The notes: a model not told the origin generated them from the letters alone. 64,000 bases of DNA from Aquanectria penicillioides (GCA_003415625.1 PYIU01000010.1:1486501-1550500); one strand, 5' to 3'; positions 50,196 to 61,212 are shown, numbered from the stretch's first letter. Numbers and translations are program-made.

Positions 50196-51797
50196 ATGAC
50201 GGACATTCGGATCTGCACCCAAATGAGAGTTCCGAAGGAACTGCAGGCAAAGGCTGACATGCTTGCAATTCAAGAGAACCCCCGGAATGGCCACCAGATT
50301 ACTACTGGAGGTCTGACTCCAGGCGTGGGCGTGCCAGCTTCGTTAGCTCTGCCCGTCGGTTGGAAGTGGAAGAATGGTCAAACGTTGAAAGTGAAGATTC
50401 TGAATGGCTCCGACAAGATCAAGAACAGAATCCAACTATATGCCACGATCTGGACCCAGTATGCAAATATCAAGTTCGACTTTGTGGAGTCGGGCGATGC
50501 TGAAATCCGAGTCAATGTTGACTTGAAGGGCGCCTCCAACTCATTCATCGGCACCAACAACTTAGCGATTGATCAGAGCCTGCCGACAATGAATTTTGGC
50601 TGGCTCACAGACCAGTCAACGGAGCCTGAGTTCTGCTCGGTCATTCTGCATGAGTTTGGACATGCTCTTGGACTGATACACGAGCATCAGTCCCCGGCTG
50701 CAAAGATCAAATGGAACACGGATGCGGTGTACCAATATTACTGGAATACGAATAAATGGGACAAGAACACAGTTAATTGGAACCTTTTTTTCCAATACGA
50801 TCAAGCCATGACCCAGTTTTCCAACTTCGACCGCTACTCCATCATGGTTTACGCATTTCCTCCAGAACTAACCACGGACGGGTTTTCCGTGGGCTGGAAC
50901 GTGCAGCTTTCGGACACGGACAAGTCGTACATCGCAGACCTGTATCCTGTTCAAGATGTTGACATTGCAACTTTCAATACGCTGGAAGTACGACAGGCAG
51001 ACCAGCCCGCGCTGGAAGCATCGAAGACGCAGCTCTTCTCAAGGACATATGACCGGCCGCCTTCTCTTGCACTTGGCTTCAACTGGCTGGAAGTTGCTAG
51101 TGGGGCAAACATTCGCGTCGATGCGTCTGCAAATACAATCACCGAGTCTTCGGCAGTCGTTAGTATCAACACTTGGTCAAATACGACACTTTATTCTGCG
51201 GGATGCACCTGGCTCCGGAAGGCTTCAAACGACCCAGACTTCCAAATGGGTCAATTCAGCACGCAAGAGGATCATCCTTGGCAGAATGCACAGGAGAAGA
51301 CCTCGCGTCAGATTACCTTTGATCGCCCATACAAAGCACCGCCCAAAGTTGTCGTCTGGCTGAACCAGATGGATATATCAGCAGACAGCGTATGGAGAGT
51401 CAAGACCACCGCCTCGGATATTACTGCAACAGGCTTCATTCTACATATTGACTCGTGGGATAAGACATGGTTATGCTCGGCTAGAGCAGCGTGGATTGCA
51501 TATCCTGCTGACAAGGGCGGGGTGACAAGTGGCTCGTATAGCACCACCGATGTTCGCCCTGAAAGCCAGCCTCAGCTCGCAAACTCTGGGAGAGTCAATT
51601 TTCCCGAGGGGACTTTCCAGGCGACCCCGAGGGTGCTCATTGCATTCAACAGTCTCAATATTGACAATCGTCAGAACTTGCGACTGAAAGTGAGTGCTGA
51701 TTCAGTCTCAGAACAGGGGATGAATTGGCACATTGATAGCTGGGGCGACAGTACTTTGTACTCTGCTGGAGCTTCCTACATTGCTTTGAACCAGTAG
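50196..51797 (+). CDS. Metzincin protease with three H-type lectin repeats
   Basis: Single-exon, 533 aa. N-terminal zinc peptidase (about residues 45-250) of the astacin-like metzincin group: HEFGHALGLIHEHQSP gives zinc ligands H152, H156, H162 and catalytic E153, and the Met-turn SIMVYAFPP supplies M217 and Y219. The C-terminal half is three copies of an about 65-70-residue H-type lectin domain (about 279-342, 369-437, 464-531), each with a xPPxVxxxxNxL-like start and an xxIDSWxxTxLYSAxxxWIA-like end. H-type lectins bind GalNAc-type glycans. The frame is open 46 codons upstream, but only from a TTG inside UTR-like sequence after a TATA box, so the ATG at 50,196 is the start. That leaves no signal peptide, which is odd for a protease-lectin; release by leakage or an intracellular defensive role are possibilities. 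Catalysis is well supported by motifs; the target is unknown. Confidence 0.9.
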   Translation: MTDIRICTQMRVPKELQAKADMLAIQENPRNGHQITTGGLTPGVGVPASLALPVGWKWKNGQTLKVKILNGSDKIKNRIQLYATIWTQYANIKFDFVESGDAEIRVNVDLKGASNSFIGTNNLAIDQSLPTMNFGWLTDQSTEPEFCSVILHEFGHALGLIHEHQSPAAKIKWNTDAVYQYYWNTNKWDKNTVNWNLFFQYDQAMTQFSNFDRYSIMVYAFPPELTTDGFSVGWNVQLSDTDKSYIADLYPVQDVDIATFNTLEVRQADQPALEASKTQLFSRTYDRPPSLALGFNWLEVASGANIRVDASANTITESSAVVSINTWSNTTLYSAGCTWLRKASNDPDFQMGQFSTQEDHPWQNAQEKTSRQITFDRPYKAPPKVVVWLNQMDISADSVWRVKTTASDITATGFILHIDSWDKTWLCSARAAWIAYPADKGGVTSGSYSTTDVRPESQPQLANSGRVNFPEGTFQATPRVLIAFNSLNIDNRQNLRLKVSADSVSEQGMNWHIDSWGDSTLYSAGASYIALNQ

Positions 51798-52067
51798 CTT
51801 GCCATCCAGATGTTGAGACTCTGCTTCTACTTCCTGTCCTTACCTATTTGTCTCTTGCACTCTGGAGATGATGCAACTGGGGTTGGAAGACAATTTCTCA
51901 TTATGTCCCGATTCTACCGTGAAATTTTCCAATTTAAGAGTCGTTAGCCGAAACTAATTGAATATTTATATACTTACTTACGTGGTACAACGCGAATTTC
52001 TCTCGCCTATTGGCATATGGGACCATCGTTTATTCTTTCGGTTTTTACAAAACCAATGATGCTATTG

Positions 52068-53087
52068 CTATATATCGACGACTAAGCTCTCCTCCCCACG
52101 GCTTCTCCTCCATCCATTTGTGACCTCAATTACAGCATGGCAATCACGAAGTAGAAATCCCCATTTCTCCACAAATCCGGCTGTGACCTCCCACCCATTG
52201 GGACTCCATGGCTCTCCCCATATCATGACACCCCGCTGTTCCCCATCGCAAAATCCTTCAAACAATCCTCCATATATGTCTCCAGAAAGTTCATCCATAT
52301 TGAAATTCCGACTTGAGAAGATCAGGTTATCGCGCATAGTTGGATATGGTACGGTTGCAATAATGGGATCGTAAGGCATCGAATTTTGAAGATCCGTCGG
52401 TTCTAGCCAGGGAGGGATTGAGGAGGGGGCTTGATTGACAAAGATGGAAAGGATAAAACCATGGATTTATGACTTGGGACTGTGTGCAGAAGGCCGAGAA
52501 TCTTCATGTTCATGAGCAGGCCTCGTTTGACATTGTATTGAATCAATGTAAGAAGATGATGATCTGGAGACAGTGGAAAGAAGACGCGAGATGAACCATT
52601 ACCACCCCCATCATTGTTGCGTGAGGTAGGATAGGGTGCGAGTGGAAGTGTGGAATTTTGCCGTGGCTTTCCATCATGTTGGGGCGATGGGTGGATAAGG
52701 TGGCCTTGATCGACTTTCGTGGTTCTCTCCAAGGAATTTACACGACAAGTCTTCATGAATGGGGCTTGTGCATTCTGACTAGGTTGATATGGGATGTTTG
52801 TTTCTTGATTTTGCAAAACCAACACGCCATGTCCGGTCCAAGGAGCCTCAGACGAGTTGTTGACCTTCTGGTTTTCAGAAATAGCAGCTTTTTTTCTCCG
52901 GCCTATCGTAAAAGTCAGACTTCATGCCGGCAAAAGATAGGGCTGCCAGTCACAAGGTCTTCTTCATACGCCATGCTCTCTGGTGTAGGCGGTTCTGCCT
53001 TTTCCGTCTTTCCGATGGGTCTGCAACACCCGACCAATCATCGCCTTCGTCTTGTACCTGGTCTTGAGTCAGCTTGAGTCGTATCAT
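52068..53087 (-). CDS. bZIP transcription factor with DUF3425
   Basis: Three exons: 53,087-52,970, 52,902-52,474, 52,429-52,068; introns of 67 nt (gtatga...gatag, branch tctgac) and 44 nt (gtcata...tcaag, weak donor); 302 aa. Exon 1 ends in the basic region: DWSGVADPSERRKRQNRLHQ, then RAWR joined across the intron to RRKKAAISEN (about residues 18-50). The DUF3425 part has FFPLSPDHHLLTLIQYNVKR and LLMNMKILGLLHT, then across intron 2 SSIPPWLEPTDLQ, MRDNLIF, WGEPWSPNGWEVTAGFVEKW and TNGWRRSRGE. This pairing is a common Pezizomycotina regulator family; most members are uncharacterised. No clear leucine zipper follows the basic region, as is usual in this family. Small size and the weak second intron make slight decay possible. 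Confidence 0.75.
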
Positions 53088-53606
53088 GGAGTGAGCAGGG
53101 GATCACCTCGTTCCAGGAGCTGCTCTGACTCTGGTGAGCATCGGCTCCCGGCCTAACCATTTGGACCGACGGGAAAAAAAAATAACAAAAAGGGGGCTGG
53201 ATGTCGCCTGATTGTACTAGATTGAGAAGCACAGCAAGAATATTCGCGAGGTGGAAAGGAGAGCCAGATGACTTAAATGTGAACTGCTTATTCTCCTAGC
53301 CTGATATGGCAGCGTTGGCGTTGTCCGTCCGTGGCAGCCGGAACCTTTCACTTCATTGGGCCTGCTGGTGCAGTTTGCTTACGCCCTTACCCTAGTCCTG
53401 ATTTGGGCCCCTGGATCCTCCCCTCAGCACGGTTCATCTGGAGAATGACAATGATGACACACCAATCGTCTGTTTCTTTTGAAACGGATTGTTATGAATA
53501 TGGGTGGAATGCTGTTGAGTGTTTTGGTTTGTGTTAGTACTTGCCCTATCAACTTCGGAACCGTATATTCCGGCCGACCAAGCCGCTGATTGATTCACTT
53601 GTGACC
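53088..53606. other. Divergent promoter region (bZIP / SDR)
   Basis: 520 bp between the bZIP start (minus) and the dehydrogenase start (plus). No gene; open frames here start with non-ATG codons or lack similarity. Confidence 0.5.
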
Positions 53607-54712
53607 ATGGTGATTCTGTCAGGGTTTGTCGACTTCAATCCGGATGCAGACATCCCTTCGTTGAAGGGTAAGGTCATTTTGGTTACAGGAGGTGCGTCCT
53701 TTCATTTCGCAGGCCAACATTTTCTACAACTTCTAATCTATCACTGATCAAGGTACTGCTGGGATTGGGAAGATCACTGTTGAGGCCCTTGCAAAACATG
53801 ACCCAACACATATTTACTTCACTGGTCGCAACACCGCTGTTGCAACCTCGCTCATTAGCGAGCTGACAACACGCCACGCCGGGCTCTCCGTGAGCTTTAT
53901 GTCTTTGGACCTCTCCAATCTTGTCTCTGTCAAGTCTGCCGTGGCCAAATTTGCGCACAACCGTCTCGACATTCTCATATGCAACGGTGGTATCATGGAC
54001 GTTGCTCCGGCCGTCAGCACAGATGGCTTTGAGATCCACATGGCTACAAATCACCTCGGACATGCAATGCTAATTCGAGAATTACTCCCAGTACTGCAAC
54101 ATACAGCGGAAGCCTCGGGATCAGATGTGAGAATTCTGACCTTGAGTTCGCTGGGGTATAAGCTGCATCCTAAGGAAGGCATTTGGTGGGACAAGGTCAA
54201 AACGTCACAAGCTGGCATTCGAGAGTGGTGGGCGAGATATGCGTAAGTCATGCCGTCGACTTCTTCTTTACCTAAGATTCTTAAGATCAATGGATGAGCC
54301 TCTAACTTGAATCTTGCCACAAAATTGCTAACCATGCGTGCTTCTGACCTACAGACAAAGCAAACTGGCAAACCTTGTATACGCTGCAGAGATTGCTCGT
54401 CGCTACCCTGATATGCTCAGCGTGTCTATTCATCCAGGATTTGTTGGCACAGATTTGATACGAAATTCTAGCTTCCTGGGAAAAGTCTTCATGTATACTA
54501 GGCATTGGCTCAAGGGTGAATCGGCCATCACACCCGAGCAGGGTGCCTTGAACCAGCTATGGGCTGCCGCCGGAGCCAAGAGAGATGCCATTGTAAATGG
54601 GGCATACTATACCCCTGTTGGTGTCCTTGAAGAAGCAGATGCTCTGGCAAGGAATGAGGAATTTGCAGAAAAGCTATGGAAATGGACAAACAAAGTTCTG
54701 GATTCTGTGTAA
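53607..54712 (+). CDS. Short-chain dehydrogenase/reductase
   Basis: Three exons, 53,607-53,691, 53,753-54,242, 54,355-54,712 (introns 61 and 112 nt), 310 aa. Classical Rossmann-fold SDR close to the retinol-dehydrogenase/WW-oxidoreductase-like group. Cofactor motif TGGTAGIG (27-34), DLSNLVSV (81-88), CNGGIM (105-110, the family's NNAG with Cys and Gly changes), LTLSS with catalytic Ser160/161, and YAQSK with Y191 and K195 reached by the second splice. The C-terminus SIHPGFVGTDL and ITPEQGALNQLWAA is typical. No signal peptide or membrane anchor. The start is the first ATG, in a good context (gaccatgg). NAD(P)H-dependent oxidation or reduction of a hydroxyl/carbonyl is expected; the substrate is unknown. 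Spacing to its neighbours gives no sign of a pathway. Confidence 0.9.
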
Positions 54713-54862
54713 ATCCGGGAAGCACTGGTGGCTAGGGCACTTCACGAGCACTCAATACCAAGCACATCTTTTCAATCTATTTCTCAAGCTCGAAATACTC
54801 CTATTTATATTTAAATACCCAGGCAATGAATTACTACTAAAACACTGGTACTGAACGGTTCC

Positions 54863-55396
54863 TTAATGTTGCACACTAGTCATCTGACTGCTTGTGCTTA
54901 CAAACGCGACTAGCACAGCCGAGTATGTTGCTGTTGCTGCTAATGTTTCAGCATTTGTGCCTTTGAAGCTAAATGACATGCTACATGCAAATAGAACCAT
55001 AAGGATGGCTGCAGTAACCAGGTTCTTGGTAGGCGAGGGATTCAAACCCATCATGCACACCGGTGTCACGAGCAACAATACCGCTGCCAAAGCCACGGCG
55101 AACCGGACTGGGTCAACTAGTGGCAAAATGTCAATAAGTGGCTATCCCTCTTCGCACTTCTTACTCCGATATCGACGTTCTTGCGCCGAGTACATTACTT
55201 GACTCAGTAGATGGCGACGGAGAGTATCGTGCAAAATATCCGGTGTTGGTTTGCTCGCTGTGTTGTGTAAGTAGTAGTCATGCGATTCAAAGGGACGAGG
55301 ATGACGGTATGACGCGGTAATGGTTGAAAATATCCCTTTCAGATGTTGTTTACGCTGCTCTACAGTTTGGTGGTCAAGTCGAGTTGAGGAATGCAT
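54863..55396 (-). CDS. DUF6594-like membrane protein (partial or short)
   Basis: The C-terminal part is convincing: three hydrophobic segments (FAVALAAVLLLVTPVCMMGL, LVTAAILMVLFACSMSF, ETLAATATYSAVLVAFV) in the pattern of the fungal DUF6594 C-terminus, including the LAATATYSAVLV signature. Upstream the same frame is interrupted by a TAG. A 57-nt intron (55,142-55,198, gtaatg...gatag), a multiple of three, would remove it and give 158 aa from an ATG at 55,396. The N-terminal 66 residues are not recognised and the usual coiled-coil domain is absent, so this may be a truncated relic. Function of the family is unknown; location is membrane. Confidence 0.5.
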
Positions 55397-55585
55397 ATAG
55401 TTATAGTTGCGAATTGCAGTTGCTAAGGATGCGGAACCATGAGCAAGACCGTCTATCTACAAGCGCAGTTAATGATGTGGCATCTAATTGGTTGAATGGT
55501 AGCAAGCAAAGGGGCACGTAATGATGTGGAGCTGATAATGATAAGGAAAAGCAGCGGGGAATGTGTCGGTGGTGTGGTTGCATTT

Positions 55586-55646
55586 CACCGGCGATTTTGG
55601 CAAACAAGCGGCGTCAAGATAGTGTTGCGCAAAAAACACCGGCGAT
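55586..55646 (+). promoter_or_regulatory. Direct repeat CACCGGCGAT before AKR-RidA gene
   Basis: CACCGGCGAT at 55,586-55,595 and again at 55,637-55,646, about 285 and 234 bp before the ATG. The core CGG/CCG type fits Zn2Cys6 regulators. The same 9-mer forms an inverted pair in the permease promoter. Confidence 0.65.
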
Positions 55647-55870
55647 AAACCCCGTGGCGCCATGTGGAAGACTTGGGCTTGCCTACTTGTAGCGGCCTTG
55701 GCTATTTGCAAATTACAGCCGGGCGAGACGCTATTATAACACCGTTCAACCTCCCATTGCAGCTGGAATTTGAGGCTCTACCAACAAGTCGAAGTGAACT
55801 CACTCCCGAGTGCAACTACCGGCACAGGATCGATCCAGATAAGCCATCACAACGTACCCCGACCGTAACC

Positions 55871-57640
55871 ATGGGTTCAATGCCGGCGACGCAGCCCGAG
55901 CGCACGCTCATCGGAGGATCTCTTGAGATCTCTCGCATGGTCAATGGGCTCTGGCAGCTGGCCGGAGGGCATGACAAGAATGTAGACATCGCGTCAGCCG
56001 CACAAGTCATGGATGAGTTGTAAGCTAAGCCCTCCACGATGATCCTGGGCGGCCCGGAATCGCCGCTAACCAGCTGTAGAGTCTCGCGCGGACTGGACAC
56101 CTTTGATATGGCCGACCACTACGGAGATGCGGGTAAGTGGTACCATGACCTTATCCTCGGACGTATGGCGTGGCTGACTAGCATTACTTGCAAGAGCTGG
56201 TCATTGGACATCACAGCACAACATCCAAGACCAAGTCTATCGCATTCACCAAATGGTGTCCTCCGGAAAACGGGATCAAGACGTTTGAGAATGCCGAAGC
56301 GGCTGTCAATTTGGCACTGAAGCGAATGGGTCAAACCAAAATAGACCTTCTACAATGTCAGTAATCTCCATCACGCTTGCACCGTTAATAAACTGATCGA
56401 GCCGCAGATCATGCCTGGGACTTCTCTGATGATACCTACCTTCATAACTTGCACCATCTGCGTGTCCTCCAAAAGCAAGGGAAGATTGGCCTTATTGGCC
56501 TTACAAATACCGATGCGGCACATCTCGAGCTCTTAATCAACTCTGGGTTCCCCATCGCCACTAACCAGGTCTCCACGTCGGTGATTGATAGACGTCTGGC
56601 CTGCGGCCGTCTTAATGATGTCTGCGTGAAGCACAGCGTTGGGATCTTGGCCTATGGAACGCTTCTCGGCGGCTTCCTAAGTGAGAAGTGGCTTGGACAA
56701 CCCGAACCCGCCAATATTGAAGAGATAAACTGGAGCCTTCGCAAATATCTGCGCTTCATCTGGGCTGCTGGAGGATGGAAACCTTACCAAGGGGTTCTCC
56801 AAGCACTGAATACTGTTGCGCAGCGGCACAATGTGTCGGTAGCCGCCGTGGCCACAAGGTACATTTTGGACATTCCCTCGGTCAAGGCCGTAATTGTTGG
56901 TTCGAGGTTGTCCGCCAGCTCAGCCGGCTACACCGGTAGCAACCTGCAAGCTTTTTCTTTCAGCATGACGAAAGATGATATAGAGCTTATCCAAAAGGCT
57001 CAAGAGGGGCTTAAGGATGTGCCCGGCGATTGTGGCGACGAATACAGACGCCCTCCCTACTTGACTGCGGCTGGAGATTTGAGCCATCACCTGGAAGAGA
57101 CTGATCGTGACAAGCTTGTGAGCGAGGCCATTGCGTCAGGAAAGAGAGTGGAGTACTCTACAGGCAGCATCTGGGAGCCAATCGCGGTAAGATGTCTCCC
57201 AACAAATGTGCTTTTTAAGATTGTGTCCACTGACTTGGAATTCTGTCGACATTCAGGGCTACTGTCGTGCTCTCAGAACAGGAAATACGATCCGCGTCTC
57301 TGGCACGACATCTAACTCCCCAGTCTCCTCTATCCCAGCCATCGGCGGTTCTTCTGCGCGAAGTCAGACGGTGCACATACTGGACATTATCGAGGGCGCG
57401 CTCAAGGCCCTGGGATCTTCGCTCTCAGACGTGGTGAGGACCCGAATCATGGTCCAAGACGTGGCCGTATGCGAGGAAGTGAGCCGAGCCCATGGCTGGG
57501 TATTCCAAAACGCGGGTGCTTTTCCCGCAAACACGTTTGTCACGGCCGGGTTGGTTGGAGACCCGATGTTGGTTGAGATTGAGGCGGAAGCAGAAGTGGG
57601 TTGCTCCAAGGCCGGGATTGTCAAGATTACAAAAGCATAG
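55871..57640 (+). CDS. Aldo-keto reductase fused to RidA/YjgF domain
   Basis: Five exons: 55,871-56,019, 56,080-56,132, 56,195-56,356, 56,408-57,186, 57,257-57,640; introns of 60, 62, 51 and 70 nt, branch sites ctaac/ctgac; 508 aa. Residues about 10-340 are an aldo-keto reductase with the full tetrad: D59 and Y64 (FDMADHYG), K87 (FTKWCP) and H123 (LLQYHAWD). VAAVATRYILDIPSVKAVIVGSR is the cofactor-binding end. The last intron splices SIWEPIA to GYCRALRTGNTIRVSGTTS, the start of a RidA/YjgF domain (about 380-508) with SLSDVVRTRIMVQDV and LVEIEAEAEVG. Where RidA imine deaminases have PAR(S/T), this reads PANTFV, so the substrate-binding Arg is missing and classical 2-aminoacrylate deaminase activity is doubtful. 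Kozak-like start accATGG. Likely role: NADPH reduction of a carbonyl or imine near amino-compound catabolism (inference). Confidence 0.88.
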
Positions 57641-57796
57641 GCTGCTTCGAGTTTCTGGGCTGAAACTTCTGATCAATTTATAGGAGAAAAAAGGTAGCTT
57701 TAGCTAATATTCGAGACCGTTGTATTTCTACCACATTGGCGAAGTAGGCAAGGTACACACGTAGGCAAAATGCACTGAAATTTGTAGTATAGTATC

Positions 57797-60413
57797 TCAA
57801 TTTGGTACAAACACGCCTCCGTCTATATCAAAACCTGCATTCAGAAACATTGTTGCCCATCCCTGGCCATCCGCGAAAATATCATTGTGAAGCTGGTCGC
57901 TGATGTAATCGCTGTACCTGGAATCGCTGTTGTCCGGGCCTATGATGGTCTCATTGAGGCGGCGAGAAGGATCTAGCGGAGTGTGTATTCCGGCCGGGTC
58001 TGTTCGTTCGACTTGCGTAAGTTGTCTCGAATTCTTATTGCCAGTGCCAATATCAAGATCTGAACCGGTTTGAACAAAAAGATGACCTATAGTTGCGCTT
58101 TTATCCCCAAAGTCTCCGTGATGATTTCCCCGTTGCCGTCCTGAGATCGCTTCCGACAAAGAAGTGGGTTGATCAGCCGAAATGGGCACGTCGGAGCCGC
58201 CAGCTTTGGTCGCTTTTCCAGGACGCCCAAAACGGCGTTGGCGAGCCTTCTGATATTCAGAAATGACATTCTTCAGAAAGCTGGCCTGCAAGCTGCATGA
58301 AAAGTTCGGTGGTGTTGACTGTTGAGCAAAGACATGAGCCACCGCCTTAATTGTATCCAGAACAGTCCGCTCAAATTCCAAGCAGAGGGCTTTATTGACA
58401 GATAGAAGCAACTGACACTGATGGTCAACAATGTAACAGGGGAGATCCAAGCATGTTCCCAGATGTGAACGCTTACCTTGATGAGAAATACGGCAGCGTA
58501 TGCCGTCATTGCGTGGATAGAGTCGTGCACAAAGCCGAGCAGTGGGGAAAGCGATGGGCGCGACACCAGCCTTAGCATTTCCAGAGCGCTGGTGTACGTT
58601 ATCCAACATGCTTCTGTGTCAACAAGTGATGCACCAATCGGAGACGAAATGGAAGCTTGGAGCTGGAATGAATATAGTAACAGCGATAAATGGGTGCCAA
58701 AGAAGTGAACGAGGAATGCGTGGCATGATTCTACAAGTTTAATCAGCTCTAAACACTCTTTGAAGGACATGTCTTGGTAATGAAAATCATACCCTTGTGG
58801 GCTGTGACAGACGCCCAATGCTTTTTCCACGCCTCAATCTGCGAACTGAGCGTCTTGAGCAGAGCATCAACCCTATAGGGATGCGCCATGGAGGGCGCGG
58901 GGCGTTGAGGGTTAAAGACTTCAAGAACATCAGCTGAAGCGAGGCGCAGAGTGACAAGCGCTGCCATGGTAGCGTCATTGGAGGTAGCAAGAGGTCTCTT
59001 GTACCAGGTGTTGACAGATTCGATAAATTCGCTCCGCTCAATCATCCAGGGTTTGCCGGTTTGTAAGCTCATACTGATTATATGCATTAGCATGCTGAAG
59101 TTCACCAGAGCTTGTCTTTGAAACACTGGATAGACGCCATACCTTCTGTCATACACAAACAGTACGAACCATGTGCGTTCCTCATCGCGTTTTTGCCGCT
59201 TCTCCAAGTCAGAAATTCTTGAGGTATCTTCATGATCGGTGTCTACGGCGAGCTTGTGCCAGCCAAGCTCCATGCAAAGTCTAATACAATATCCGATTAT
59301 CGACCAGGAACGTGTGTCGTCAGGTTGCTTCCAGTATGTGTTAAGCATAATTGCCTGGATGACCTCGGTGGATTTGGCGTTGCGGGCGAAGCTGTCAAGG
59401 AACAACTTCTCTGAGTGCCGGTGTAGTTGGGGATGTAGTGAAGGATTGAATGCTCTCGCAGCGGCGGCGAGGATGGCAGTCAGGAGAAAAGGGCATCGCT
59501 CTCTCACATATGGAAATGTGTGTAGTGCCGGATCTAGTAGGCATATGAAGGGATTCAAATTTTTCATGAAACTAGAGAGGATAAGATAAGCATTGATGAG
59601 TTTGATCAGCTTCATCGTGGGCATCGTCGATGTTATGAGACTCTGGGGAAGAGAGGAGAATGAAGAAAAAAAAAAGGAATAGGACACACCCTTCGAATAG
59701 AGATGAAGCTACGTGATAAGACGCGATACCATGGCTAATAGGGTCATCACCTGGAGGCGTCGTGACTGTTTTGGCCGTATCTGCACGCAAGCCGTGACTG
59801 GTGCTTAGTATATTCTGCAGGGAGAATCTGCCCTTGGTTGCTTGTTTATTTAGAAGGCATGAAGGTTGAAGCCCTGCTGAAGTTGCCCAAAAGTCTGAGT
59901 CTTCGTCGTCTAGGCCTGGCTGATCAGTCGGATTACCGACAGCCACTGTACCTGGCAATACGGTTGGTTCGTCCACCTTTGACGGCTCTGTCATAGTTGG
60001 GTTTTCGAGCAGCAAACTTTGACGAGTTTCTTGAATATGTTCGGGTCTATGGTCGTCTTGAATGCCTACTCGGTGTCTTTGTGGAGGCCATGTTAGGATG
60101 GGGAGTGTCATCGCGTGTGGATGGATACATGTACATGTGAATCTCATCTGCTCACCTTTTGGGTTTCCTGCCTCGCTTCTTCTGGTGAAAGAGACAATCC
60201 ATGGACTTACGGGTGCACCGTTCGCACGTGGCGCTCCCTAGAACGGGCCGGCACTTCATCTTGACTTTTCGGCACTGCACGCAGGCCTTGGAGCTTCATG
60301 GGAGGTTTGGTTAGCATCTATTTACAAGACGCACACATAGAGTCGCATTAGATTGCTTAATCTGGGTACCTTGTTTGCCTTGAAGTCCCGATGAACGAAT
60401 CATTGCGATCCAT
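57797..60413 (-). CDS. Zn2Cys6 transcription factor, fungal_trans domain
   Basis: Seven exons: 60,413-60,370, 60,293-60,156, 60,076-59,690, 59,571-59,143, 59,073-58,793, 58,730-58,477, 58,411-57,797; all joins keep frame and restore family sequence; 715 aa. DNA-binding cluster CVQCRKVKMKC-x8-CERCTRKSMDC: C19, C22, C29, C38, C41, C48 (CX2CX6CX8CX2CX6C), followed by a basic tail HQKKRGRKPKRHR. After a disordered Ser/Thr/Pro-rich stretch comes the fungal-specific regulatory domain: ASSLFEGFMKNLNPFICLLD, YVRERCPFLLTAILAAAARA, YCIRLCMELGWHKL and SLQTGKPWMIERSEF. The C-terminal about 150 residues are polar and acidic, a candidate activation region. Nuclear. It lies 157 bp downstream of, and convergent with, the reductase-RidA gene, and is divergent from the permease with a 972-bp shared promoter, so it is the obvious candidate local regulator. 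Confidence 0.9.
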
Positions 60414-60992
60414 ATTTTCCCCGGGCTTTCTTTCTTCTTCCCCTTCTTCTTTTTTTTTTTTGGTCTTGGATGTTGTTTGTCCTTGCGCATGTGGATAACT
60501 CCAGGGTTGAGCTGGACTCGCCGCTGAAAGATTCGTACCGGGCTACCGGGCGTTTTGCTCTGCTGCTGATAAGTCAGTCTCAGCCATTTCCTTATACAGA
60601 CTTCTCGATGTCGGGAACCTTCTTCCTCGGCCACAAGCGGGGTTGGTTCCACACTTGAATAAGGGGCTCTGATTTGATAACAGTTGGAGCTGCAATTGGC
60701 CGGCTCGATTACGCGTCGACTCATCTCGGTGTTGATAACGATAACAAGCCCCTTTGTCATGTTATCCACGGACCGGCCAGAGGCAAAACGCCGGTGGCCG
60801 GCATTATTCTGTTGGACTTTCGGACGTGGAGATATTCTCTCGAGCTTCGACCATCGTAATCACTGTAGTCGTCGCAATATACGGGCGGCTTTTCTAGTGC
60901 CTGTGCGCTAGGAATTGGCGCGGCTGGGATTGGATCATACCCGGTGGATTGATTTCAAGCCATCATGATGATTGCGCCACGGTGCCCATGAG

Positions 60993-61212
60993 ACCGGCGA
61001 AAAACAACGAAATCAATAAGTCACTCGACCGCTTCACACCAGCCATAATCAGCGTTCCAGCAGCTAAGTAGGTGACTCGTCAATCAATTAAGCCTTTCCT
61101 TTCATCTATAACAGGACTGATTATGAACAGACCAGCACACAAGATTCATTCTTCACCAAGAAACACACCCACATATATCCACACCGGCGATTTACCGCCA
61201 ATTTCGCCGGTG
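60993..61212. promoter_or_regulatory. CACCGGCGA dyad in TF/permease promoter
   Basis: CACCGGCGA at 61,182-61,190 and its perfect inverse TCGCCGGTG at 61,204-61,212 form a 9-bp dyad with a 13-bp gap, about 175-205 bp before the permease ATG. A partial copy, ACCGGCGA, is at 60,993-61,000. Inverted CGG/CCG half-sites are the usual targets of dimeric Zn2Cys6 proteins. Confidence 0.65.

Noticed and set aside
55030..55060. T-arm-like gggattcaaaccc (minus-strand tRNA)
   Set aside because: Lies inside the DUF6594-like coding sequence and has no other tRNA arms.
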